From: Sulfurimonas sp.
GTDB taxonomy: Bacteria > Campylobacterota > Campylobacteria > Campylobacterales > Sulfurimonadaceae
Assembly: GCA_015663215.1 (NCBI GenBank)
Contig: DQSP01000146.1
Coordinates: 1 to 10,059, forward strand
Direction: 5' to 3'
DNA length: 10,059 bases
How positions within the stretch are numbered: the stretch's first letter is position 1; each line of letters starts with the position of its first letter. The position numbers and the translations under genes were made by a program. Below, one piece after another: positions 1 to 6,269 of the stretch. Under the pieces are notes generated by a model. The model did no database searches. It was given only the letters and a program-made list of their open reading frames with translations, and was not told the origin of the DNA.

Positions 1-1226
1 GAGTTAGTAAATGTTCCATCTATCCCATTAATATTAACTGATCCTGAGACATCTCTATCTTCTTTCATAGAGTAAAGAGCTGATAATCCTACATCAATAC
101 TCTCATTTACTCTGTATCTGCCACCAAGAGAGACTGCAAAAGAGTTACTGCCTGGGGATTCGAAGTTGAGTGTCTTTTCTGGTGTAGGAGACTCATCGTA
201 CACACACCCTGCCATAAGTGTCATACTATCAAACTCTTGTGTGAGACCTAAACGAAAAGTATTTGTATCTCTCCAGTTTTTTGCAACTTTACCACCAAAT
301 ATTCCACCAAGCACTGCACCTTCTGTCCCATCATAATCAAAATCTAAATTTTCATAAGCTGACCAGTATGCTATCTCATATACAAATTCTAGTGTAGTTT
401 TTGAAGCGAATGTATATGCAAGTGCTGTACTAAATGTAGCAGGAAGAGGCACTGTAACAGAAGCATCTCCACTATAAGTAGATGAAGTTGCTGGAATAGT
501 TAATCCATTCCAAGACAAATCAGCACTTCCTTCTACTGTTAATGCAACCTTTGAACGGTATGTAGCTGCTACTTCTAAATTTTCTATTGGATGATAAGCT
601 AAAGCTAAGTTATAGCCGTAATCAGTTGAGTTTCCTGTCATATCTCGAGATGCTATACCAACACCAAGTCCTGATGAAGTTAAATTAGCGGTTCCACTAC
701 TCTTTACAACCCCACTCGTATGCACAAGTCTAAACCCAAAAGCAATTGCTAGATCATTTGTAATTTTATAAGCAACCGTAGGGTTTACTTCTATAATACG
801 TAATGTAAATTCTTCTGAAACAGTTTTAGCAGGCTCTTCATTCCAAGCACGTGTCAGCCCGCCAGGTACAACTATACTTAAACCAACTCTAACACCATTT
901 TCTCCTAGCTTTGGAGAGACATAATGAACAGATGGAATTATAAAAGTTTGTTTTTCAGAATCCAAATCATATGGACCCGTTGAAGAAACTGTTCCATTAA
1001 ACTTAGTAGCACTCAGCCCTATATACATCAAATCAACTTCTAATTGATTTTTATCATCCATAAAAATCATATTTGCAGGATTATCATATGCAGCATCAGC
1101 ACTACTTGTGTGTGCGATATTTGCACCACTCAGTGCAACAGAATTTGTAGAAGTTTCAGGGATTTTGTATCCAGATCCCATTAATATAGAGCTTACCACA
1201 AGTGACATCATTAAAATTTTCTTCAT
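1..1226 (-). CDS. OmpP1/FadL/TodX family outer membrane transport protein (3' end missing)
   Basis: Reading the minus strand from ATG at 1226 gives 408 codons without a stop, running off the left edge. Residues 1-19 form a Sec signal peptide (MKK start, hydrophobic stretch, small residues GSG before a likely cut near residue 19). The mature N-terminus carries the FadL-type hatch region, with SVALSGAN near 29-36 and an NPAN motif at 49-52. The rest alternates short polar and hydrophobic strands typical of a 14-stranded beta barrel, and a late YDESPTP segment is a familiar FadL feature. FadL proteins carry long-chain fatty acids or other hydrophobic compounds across the outer membrane; the substrate here cannot be told. 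Family members are about 420-460 residues, so only the last few strands are probably missing. An AAAAGGGA ribosome site (1231-1238) precedes the start. The gene lies 45 bases after nfo on the same strand and may be read through from it. No broken codons were seen. Confidence 0.9.
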   Translation of the reverse strand, partial: MKKILMMSLVVSSILMGSGYKIPETSTNSVALSGANIAHTSSADAAYDNPANMIFMDDKNQLEVDLMYIGLSATKFNGTVSSTGPYDLDSEKQTFIIPSVHYVSPKLGENGVRVGLSIVVPGGLTRAWNEEPAKTVSEEFTLRIIEVNPTVAYKITNDLAIAFGFRLVHTSGVVKSSGTANLTSSGLGVGIASRDMTGNSTDYGYNLALAYHPIENLEVAATYRSKVALTVEGSADLSWNGLTIPATSSTYSGDASVTVPLPATFSTALAYTFASKTTLEFVYEIAYWSAYENLDFDYDGTEGAVLGGIFGGKVAKNWRDTNTFRLGLTQEFDSMTLMAGCVYDESPTPEKTLNFESPGSNSFAVSLGGRYRVNESIDVGLSALYSMKEDRDVSGSVNINGIDGTFTN

Positions 1227-1271
1227 TTTTTCCCTTTTTATTTTGTATCAGAGATACTACACTATTATTTC

Positions 1272-2165
1272 TTAATTTTCAAAACTATAAAGAAGTTCTA
1301 TCTCTTCTTTCCAAATAGTGTCATCTATTGTCTCTAAAATGAGTGGAATATCATCCATTCGCTCATCATTCATAAGAAACCTAAAAGCATCAAGTCCTAT
1401 CTCCCCTTTCCCGAGTGAGTGATGTCTATCTACATGAGAACCTAAAGGTGGCTTTGAATCATTTATGTGCATTCCCATAAGATACTTAAAGCCTACTACT
1501 TTTTCAAACTCCGCCCATGTGGCATCATAAGTGCCTCTTGTTCGTATGTCATAGCCCGCTGTAAACATATGGCAAGTGTCTATACAAACACCTATTCGAG
1601 ACTTGTCTTCTACCTTATCTATTATGTGTGCTAAATGCTCAAAACGCCAACCAAGATTACTTCCCTGCCCTGCTGTGTTCTCTAAGACTGCACTTACACC
1701 ACTTGTTTTATCTAAAGCGATGTTGATAGACTCAGCAATAAGATCTAAACATACATCTTCTATGGGCTTCATAATTTCTAGATTTTCTTTATCAGCCTTT
1801 TTAACTTTGGCTAAATGACTTCCAGGGTGAAAATTTAAACGATCAAGTCCAAGCAGAGCACAACGCTCAAGCTCATCTACAAACGCTACTCGAGATTTCT
1901 CTAACTTCTCAACTTCAGGATGCCCCAAGTTTATAAGGTATGAGTCATGCGGAAGTATATGTTTTGGAAGTATTCCACTTGCATCAAGTGCTGATTTAAA
2001 CTTATCAATAGTTTCAGTGTCTAAATCTTTTGCAACCCATTGGCGTTGGTTTTTTGTAAAGAGTGCAAATGCTTTTGCACCTATTGCCTCTGCGTTTGTT
2101 ACTGCATTAAAAACACCACCACTAGCAGAGCAGTGCGCTCCTACAAATTTTTTAGAAGTTTTCAT
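1272..2165 (-). CDS. nfo: Endonuclease IV (AP endonuclease family 2)
   Basis: This is a metal-dependent base-excision repair enzyme that cuts the backbone 5' to abasic sites and cleans blocked 3' ends. The 297-residue TIM-barrel protein shows all three family signatures: [13 protein letters not shown] (161-173), [16 protein letters not shown] (192-207) and [20 protein letters not shown] (233-252). All nine zinc ligands known from E. coli Nfo have counterparts: His73, His113, Glu162, Asp196, His199, His233, Asp246, His248 and Glu278. Length is normal (E. coli 285). The start ATG overlaps the stop of the upstream lipoprotein gene by one base (TAATG), and an AAGGA ribosome site lies inside the end of that gene, so translation is probably coupled. 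Identification is secure; that it shares the lipoprotein promoter is inferred. Confidence 0.97.
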   Translation of the reverse strand: MKTSKKFVGAHCSASGGVFNAVTNAEAIGAKAFALFTKNQRQWVAKDLDTETIDKFKSALDASGILPKHILPHDSYLINLGHPEVEKLEKSRVAFVDELERCALLGLDRLNFHPGSHLAKVKKADKENLEIMKPIEDVCLDLIAESINIALDKTSGVSAVLENTAGQGSNLGWRFEHLAHIIDKVEDKSRIGVCIDTCHMFTAGYDIRTRGTYDATWAEFEKVVGFKYLMGMHINDSKPPLGSHVDRHHSLGKGEIGLDAFRFLMNDERMDDIPLILETIDDTIWKEEIELLYSFEN

Positions 2166-2644
2166 TATTTTATATCCTTGATTTTAAATAGTATTTTGTT
2201 TTTCTTGTCTTTAAAGTAAATCTCATTTTGATTTACTTTATAAAGTATATCGACCTCTGCGTTTTGTATTCTTTGCTCAAATCCATACTTATTTCTTTGA
2301 AAATTTTTCTGCTCATAAATAGCCTTTCCAAGAATAATATTTTGCAAAATTGTATCAGGATAGTTTTCATTTAAGTACTCACTGTTAAAACTACTACACG
2401 TCATACAGCCTTCATTAAGACAGATTAGATGGTTTATTTCTATATTTTGTATGTTTTGACCTGCTACAAAGAGTTCAAGTCGTACTGCATTTGCACTATT
2501 TTTCACAAATCCTAAGTCTGAAAATTTCAAGTTTTTTGTTTTAATAATAATAATTTTTGATTTTGAATGTTCATAGTTTTTGATGCTACAACTGCTAAAG
2601 AGAAAAAGTACAAAAAACAGACTAGATATTGAACGAAGCATCAT
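2165..2644 (-). CDS. Putative lipoprotein of unknown function
   Basis: A 159-residue protein with a lipoprotein signal: Arg4, a hydrophobic run at residues 8-16 and a lipobox-like FSSC ending at Cys19, the predicted acylated residue (Phe at -3 is slightly unusual). The mature part is small, basic and rich in Ile, Lys and Asn, with predicted beta strands and a cysteine cluster, C-x4-C-x2-C, at 75, 80 and 83. Those cysteines might form a disulfide or bind metal; nothing here decides it. The overall pattern (an LGFV segment near 44-47, a LELFVAGQ strand, NYPDTIL near 94-100, FKDKKNKI near 144-151) recalls small conserved lipoproteins of Campylobacter and Helicobacter, but this is from memory. 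Two ATGs stand in tandem; the first lies 5 bases after AAGG and is preferred. The gene is coupled to nfo by a TAATG overlap, yet a membrane lipoprotein has no obvious tie to DNA repair. Confidence 0.8.
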   Translation of the reverse strand: MMLRSISSLFFVLFLFSSCSIKNYEHSKSKIIIIKTKNLKFSDLGFVKNSANAVRLELFVAGQNIQNIEINHLICLNEGCMTCSSFNSEYLNENYPDTILQNIILGKAIYEQKNFQRNKYGFEQRIQNAEVDILYKVNQNEIYFKDKKNKILFKIKDIK

Positions 2645-2677
2645 TATTGCCTTAGGTCTAATTTATAAATATGTGAG

Positions 2678-2706
2678 ATTATAGCGTTTATGAAGAAGTT
2701 TTTGAA
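2678..2706 (-). promoter_or_regulatory. Probable promoter of the lipoprotein-nfo operon
   Basis: The minus strand carries a perfect TATAAT (2683 down to 2678) with a weak -35 match, TTCAAA (2706 down to 2701), 17 bases away. RNA would begin near 2671, about 27 bases before the lipoprotein ATG, leaving room for the AAGG ribosome site. This separates the lipoprotein-nfo unit from the flavoprotein gene upstream. Confidence 0.6.
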
Positions 2707-2708
2707 GA

Positions 2709-2737
2709 TATACTATGTCCATTAAGAACATAGTATA
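2709..2737 (-). terminator. Candidate hairpin terminator after the fqrB-like gene
   Basis: A perfect 10-base inverted repeat, TATACTATGT (2709-2718) and ACATAGTATA (2728-2737), with a 9-base loop, begins 8 bases after the stop codon of the flavoprotein gene. The stem has only two GC pairs and no strong run of T follows on the minus strand, so termination efficiency is doubtful. It could instead protect the 3' end of the mRNA. Confidence 0.4.
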
Positions 2738-2744
2738 AGAAAGA

Positions 2745-3761
2745 TTACTTAAGTTTAGAAGCGATACTTTTGATAGCATCACTTGCATGGTTGAATGCTA
2801 ATGCAATACTACCTTGGTCAGTTACAACATCACCGATAGTGTAAAGACCTTCAACATTTGTCTCAAATGTTTTCTCGTCGTATACAGGAACATCCCACTC
2901 ACCAGTTTTAACACCAGAGTTTACAAGAATATCTTTTGGTGTAGTTCCACCAAGTGCATATACTACTCTATCATACTCACAGCTTGTACCATCTGTAAAA
3001 TTTACTTTCACTGCTCTCTCTTCACCCGCTTCAACACTCTCAACATCAACACCCATTTTGTTAATCATTTTGCCATTATCAAGATATTTCATACACATTT
3101 CAGTGTTTATTGGGTTCATACGAGTAATCTCTGCCTTACGGTAGTTTAGTGTTACAACACAATCTTCCATCCCTTCCATTTCAACAAGACCATATGCATA
3201 CTCTCCAGCAGTATCTCCACCACCGACTACCATTACATGCTCTCCGTTTTGAACCTTAGAAAGGTTGAAGTTGAGAACTTGTTTTATCTCCTTAGGGAAC
3301 TTATATCTAGGTCTATTTGGTTTACCCATACGACCAACAGAAAGGATCACATTTTTCGCTTTTATGCTCTCTAATCTTTCAGAAACACCTTCCATACCAT
3401 AAACAATTGAGAAGAGACCATCCTCACCCTTTTCAACTCTCATGATTTCGTGGTTATACTCAAACTTATCAAGTACACCCGCCGCTTTTAGCTTTTCATC
3501 CATCTGATCGATATACTCTTCTTTAGAACACTCTTCAAAAGAAACATTACCAGTAAACTCAAACTTGATTCCCATCCAGTCTTTATCAACACGTTTACCT
3601 TTTTTGTAAAACTTATGAATCATGTCATTATGATGTGGTGCTTTATCTATAACAATAATATTTTCAGTACCTGCGAGCTTTGCTTCAATAGCAGATGCCA
3701 TTCCACCAGGACCTGCACCAATAATTGCAATATCTACTATTCTTCCATTTTCGTGAATCAT
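2745..3761 (-). CDS. fqrB: FAD/NAD(P)-dependent oxidoreductase, FqrB-like (flavodoxin:quinone reductase)
   Basis: A 338-residue two-dinucleotide-binding flavoprotein of the thioredoxin reductase fold. The FAD-binding GAGPGG is at 15-20, the NAD(P)-binding VGGGDTAGEYA at 179-189, and the C-terminal FAD-contacting IGDV at 309-312. No CxxC redox pair exists (lone cysteines at 78, 201, 223 and 261), so it is not a true thioredoxin reductase. Stretches such as KFYKKGKRVDKD (50-61), GRMGKPNRPRYK (143-154), NYRK (206-209), NKMGVDVES (234-242) and YALGGTTP (268-275) match my memory of H. pylori HP1164 (FqrB); the C. jejuni counterpart is Cj0559. In those species FqrB links flavodoxin, the electron carrier of pyruvate oxidoreductase, with NADP(H). 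That role here is inferred from likeness. A good ribosome site (AAAGGA) precedes the start. It looks monocistronic: a promoter lies just upstream, and a hairpin and a new promoter follow. A YpdA-like role is the alternative. Confidence 0.8.
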   Translation of the reverse strand: MIHENGRIVDIAIIGAGPGGMASAIEAKLAGTENIIVIDKAPHHNDMIHKFYKKGKRVDKDWMGIKFEFTGNVSFEECSKEEYIDQMDEKLKAAGVLDKFEYNHEIMRVEKGEDGLFSIVYGMEGVSERLESIKAKNVILSVGRMGKPNRPRYKFPKEIKQVLNFNLSKVQNGEHVMVVGGGDTAGEYAYGLVEMEGMEDCVVTLNYRKAEITRMNPINTEMCMKYLDNGKMINKMGVDVESVEAGEERAVKVNFTDGTSCEYDRVVYALGGTTPKDILVNSGVKTGEWDVPVYDEKTFETNVEGLYTIGDVVTDQGSIALAFNHASDAIKSIASKLK

Positions 3762-3790
3762 TTTGTTTCCTTTTTACATGAGTGTTTGAC

Positions 3791-3796
3791 ATTATA
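3791..3796 (-). promoter_or_regulatory. Probable -10 box of the fqrB-like gene
   Basis: The minus strand reads TTGATTATAATG, containing a perfect TATAAT. It would start RNA near 3784, about 22 bases ahead of the ATG at 3761 and before the AAAGGA ribosome site. No good -35 box is present, which is common for sigma-70 promoters in this phylum. A second look-alike, TTGACTATAATTG, lies 34 bases upstream. Confidence 0.6.
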
Positions 3797-3837
3797 ATCA
3801 AGACTCTAAAATATTAGTTGTGCAATTATAGTCAATT

Positions 3838-3853
3838 TAGATAAATATATCTA
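3838..3853. repeat. Inverted repeat TAGATA-N4-TATCTA in the divergent region
   Basis: Perfect 6-base arms with a 4-base spacer, lying upstream of the fqrB-like promoter on the minus strand. In such AT-rich DNA it could arise by chance; an operator role is only possible. Confidence 0.25.
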
Positions 3854-3934
3854 TATTTGGAGTACAAAAAACTTTTTAGTGTGTCATTTATACACATTTT
3901 TAAAACTCTCTTCCTTCGCTTTTTGAAATAAACT

Positions 3935-3947
3935 TGGCAATTTGCCA
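3935..3947. promoter_or_regulatory. Palindrome TGGCAATTTGCCA upstream of the polymerase gene (possible operator)
   Basis: Perfect 6-base arms (TGGCAA and TTGCCA) around one base. It ends 29 bases before the TACAAT -10 box of the polymerase gene, at about -54 to -42 relative to the inferred RNA start. That position would suit an activator, or a repressor acting at a distance. No binding protein is identified, and a single short palindrome may be chance. Confidence 0.35.
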
Positions 3948-3973
3948 TAAAATCAACTCTTATGCAACAACTT

Positions 3974-3982
3974 TGATACAAT
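3974..3982 (+). promoter_or_regulatory. Extended -10 promoter of the Y-family polymerase gene
   Basis: TGATACAAT is a TGn extension followed by TACAAT (3977-3982, one mismatch to TATAAT). RNA would begin near 3989, giving a leader of about 29 bases that contains AGGAG before ATG 4018. The same nine bases occur upstream of the next gene. Confidence 0.5.
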
Positions 3983-4008
3983 TCGTAACAAATCAAACTA
4001 TTTGGCTT

Positions 4009-4013
4009 AGGAG
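4009..4013 (+). promoter_or_regulatory. Ribosome binding site that fixes the polymerase start
   Basis: AGGAG lies 4 bases before ATG 4018. It decides between this start and the longer open frame from 3934, whose extra 28 codons would cover the palindrome and the -10 box. Confidence 0.75.
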
Positions 4014-4017
4014 AAAC

Positions 4018-5289
4018 ATGAAAATTCACATAGATATAGACTGTTTTTTTGTAAGTGCTGCTCGTATTGTAGAGCCAGAGTTAGAGCATAAAGCAGTGGC
4101 AATTGGTGGAAGGAGTGATACTAAGATTTTTAATAAAGATGCAAAAAACCAGACTGTAAATTTTCAAAACACAGGAAGTTTTGTTCCAACTTTTTATAAG
4201 GCTTATGAGAAAAAAGACGATGATATAGCCTCATTTACAGATGCTAATGGCAAAATAAGAGGCATACTTACTACATCTTCATACGAAGCACGTTCTTTTG
4301 GTATAAAAACAGCCATGACTATCCGTGAAGCTCTACAGCTATGTCCACACCTTATCATTAAAGCACCAAACATGTCACTCTATCAAGAACTATCACATGA
4401 ACTTCATGAGTTTTTATGTACAAAAATTCCTTTAGTTGAACAGGCTAGTATTGATGAGTTTTATGGGGATTTGACTGGTTGGGTTAGGGATGAAGAGATT
4501 CCTATGTTTATAGACTCACTGCGCCATGAGATAAAAAAAGTCATCAAACTTCCAGTCTCAATCGGTGCAGCTCCTACAAGGTATATAGCTAAACTCGCTA
4601 CAACCTATGCTAAACCTTTTGGCTCCAAAGTCATAGACAAGTATAATTTTGACTCATTTGTAAATCCAATTAAAGTTGGAGATTTTGCAGGAATTGGAAA
4701 AAGTATGAAACAAAAACTTCTCAGTGCTCAAATCCATACTCTTGGTGACATCCGTAAACGCAGAGGTACTTTAGAATCATGGAGTCCTTATGCTTCAGAA
4801 CTATACAAACGTATAAACGGTGAAGTTGATGCAGCCATAAAAACAACTCACAGAAGAAAGTCTATCGGCATCAGCCGTACTTTTGACTCTTTATATGATA
4901 GAGTTGAGCTCAAACGCAGAGTTCATGTCCTAGCACGCCACCTCGCGTTTGCTATATTAAAGTTAGATGTCATACCAACTGTTTTTCATTTAGGTATCTC
5001 TTATGAAATGAGTCAAAGTTCTCATAAAAATATCTCTTTAGCTGAACTCTTTACAGAAAAAAAGTTTGACTCTTTGTGTTTAAAACTTTTTAATGAAGCA
5101 GACACACAAAAAAGACTCAAAGTTATACGACTCAGTATAACTTGTTCCTCTTTTACAAGGGATTCTAAAAAAGAGCTTTCTCTCATCGGATTTGAAGAAG
5201 AGCAGAAGATGAGAAAACTAACAGAGCATACACAGGTTTTACGTGAAAAATATGGAATAGATACATTAAAATGGGCAAGTGAAATGTAA
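4018..5289 (+). CDS. Y-family DNA polymerase (DinB/UmuC-like) with internal insertion
   Basis: A translesion DNA polymerase of 423 residues, counted from ATG 4018. The frame is open back to 3934, but that would run coding through the promoter region, while AGGAG at 4009-4013 and the family-typical MKIHIDIDCFF favour 4018. Catalytic acidic residues are Asp6 and Asp146-Glu147 (SIDE, 144-147); Phe11 is the expected steric gate against ribonucleotides. A helix-hairpin-helix (GIGKSMKQKL, 225-234) and a little-finger domain (about 285-380) follow. Compared with E. coli DinB (351 residues) there are about 45 extra residues at 32-80, between the GG and RGIL strands, next to the active site. The tail has ELSLIGF (386-392), resembling a beta-clamp-binding motif, then a helix ending KYGIDTLKWASEM as in UmuC-like enzymes such as Bacillus UvrX. 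Pol IV versus Pol V type is not settled, so no symbol is given. A DUF234 gene follows after 41 bases. Confidence 0.93.
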   Translation: MKIHIDIDCFFVSAARIVEPELEHKAVAIGGRSDTKIFNKDAKNQTVNFQNTGSFVPTFYKAYEKKDDDIASFTDANGKIRGILTTSSYEARSFGIKTAMTIREALQLCPHLIIKAPNMSLYQELSHELHEFLCTKIPLVEQASIDEFYGDLTGWVRDEEIPMFIDSLRHEIKKVIKLPVSIGAAPTRYIAKLATTYAKPFGSKVIDKYNFDSFVNPIKVGDFAGIGKSMKQKLLSAQIHTLGDIRKRRGTLESWSPYASELYKRINGEVDAAIKTTHRRKSIGISRTFDSLYDRVELKRRVHVLARHLAFAILKLDVIPTVFHLGISYEMSQSSHKNISLAELFTEKKFDSLCLKLFNEADTQKRLKVIRLSITCSSFTRDSKKELSLIGFEEEQKMRKLTEHTQVLREKYGIDTLKWASEM

Positions 5290-5314
5290 TTGTCGCCTCT
5301 AAAATATTATTCTA

Positions 5315-5323
5315 TGATACAAT
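5315..5323 (+). promoter_or_regulatory. Extended -10 box directly before the DUF234 gene
   Basis: TGATACAAT, identical to the motif before the polymerase gene, has its hexamer TACAAT at 5318-5323. The expected RNA start is at or just before ATG 5331, and the bases between (CTATATT) contain no ribosome site. This suggests a promoter of its own and a leaderless mRNA, besides possible read-through from the polymerase gene. Confidence 0.45.
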
Positions 5324-5330
5324 CTATATT

Positions 5331-6269
5331 ATGACAAACTCTAAACTTCTTGAGCAGTTTCGCTCCTTTTATTTTCGTAACTATCCAAATGATATGGAGA
5401 TTCAGATCTCATACTTTTCTGTTTTTGGTGGTTTAGGATGGGATATAGATACCTCTAAACCCATAATCGAACTTATCCAAGAGATAATTTTAGAAAATTT
5501 TGACATTTTAAATGCAAAAATTCAAGAGTTAATAGATACAGAGCCCACTCACAAGCGCTTACTTCAAGCACTTGCAGTAGGTGATAGAAGAATTTTCTCT
5601 GCCTTTAATCGAGCTGGACTCAACAATGGAAACGGAGGAGCAGCCCTTAACTACCTTCAAGATATTGGGCTCATACAGATGGAATACTCTCGCGAACGTC
5701 ACCCCAGAGATATAAACCCAAAGGCAAAGCTCAAACGCCGTGATGCAAGACATAGAATCTCTCATAAAGTACTCTTTGCACATCCTTTTGTGCGTTTTTG
5801 GTTCTACTTCATAGCACCACAAATAAAAAATATAAAAAATAAAAATTATGATGTGTTACTCTCTAGCATACAAGAACATTTAAACAGCTATACAAGTTTA
5901 ATCTTTGAAGAGTTGAGTGAAGTTTTACTCAACTATAATCTTAGGGATGCACAGATTGTAAGCTCGGGAAGTTATTGGGATGCAAATTTAGAAATAGATA
6001 TTTTGACCATAACTGATGATGAAAAAATATATGTAAGCGAATGTAAATGGACAAATCACATCATCAACAAAAAAGAGTTACATAAACTTCGTGAAAAGTG
6101 TGTAAAACTAGACATCACCCCTACACAAATCATTCTCTTCTCTAAACGCGGGTTTTCTAAAGAACTACAACAGTTAAAAAGTACAACTCTTGCACTTTAT
6201 AGCTCAGAAGATTTTGAAGCTTTAGTAAAAAGTAGTTCCAAAGACAAGCTCATAGAGAACTTTATCTAA
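5331..6269 (+). CDS. DUF234 protein with PD-(D/E)XK nuclease-like core, lacking the usual ATPase domain
   Basis: A 312-residue protein. Residues about 75-118 look like a winged helix (RLLQALAVGDRRIFSAF, then LNYLQDIGLIQME). The stretch 139-163 includes HPFVRFWFYFIAP, the hallmark start of DUF234 (PF03008), normally found at the C-terminus of archaeal-type AAA ATPases. Residues 193-239 fit a PD-(D/E)XK nuclease fold: Glu193/Glu194, GSYWD (213-217), Asp223 in EIDIL, and ECKW with Glu237 and Lys239. There is no Walker A or B motif and the start is near, so the ATPase half is absent rather than hidden. Function is unknown; the residues for metal-dependent DNA cleavage are present, but activity is inferred. 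No Shine-Dalgarno precedes ATG 5331; a promoter-like TGATACAAT ends 7 bases before it, so the mRNA may be leaderless. It follows the polymerase gene on the same strand, and its stop overlaps the stop of the opposing J-domain gene. Confidence 0.78.
   Translation: MTNSKLLEQFRSFYFRNYPNDMEIQISYFSVFGGLGWDIDTSKPIIELIQEIILENFDILNAKIQELIDTEPTHKRLLQALAVGDRRIFSAFNRAGLNNGNGGAALNYLQDIGLIQMEYSRERHPRDINPKAKLKRRDARHRISHKVLFAHPFVRFWFYFIAPQIKNIKNKNYDVLLSSIQEHLNSYTSLIFEELSEVLLNYNLRDAQIVSSGSYWDANLEIDILTITDDEKIYVSECKWTNHIINKKELHKLREKCVKLDITPTQIILFSKRGFSKELQQLKSTTLALYSSEDFEALVKSSSKDKLIENFI

Noticed and set aside
1242..1250. TGATACAAA on the minus strand as a fadL promoter
   Set aside because: RNA would begin on top of the AAAAGGGA ribosome site, so it is not a workable promoter for this start.
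1576..1818. Plus-strand open frame inside nfo
   Set aside because: Shadow of a well-supported gene on the other strand.
2814..3149. Plus-strand open frame of 111 codons inside the flavoprotein gene
   Set aside because: Opposite-strand shadow of a clear gene; composition is unnatural, rich in Cys, Ile and Phe.
3878..3898. Hairpin AGTGTGT / ACACATT followed by T residues, resembling a plus-strand terminator
   Set aside because: The stem is weak with a GU pair, and no plus-strand gene lies upstream for it to end.
3934..4017. Longer start for the polymerase gene, adding 28 residues
   Set aside because: The extra residues do not resemble any Y-family N-terminus, and the stretch covers the palindrome and -10 box; AGGAG before 4018 supports the shorter form.
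3832..4029. Minus-strand open frame of 65 codons across the divergent region
   Set aside because: It overlaps the polymerase start, shows no familiar protein pattern, and lies over promoter elements.
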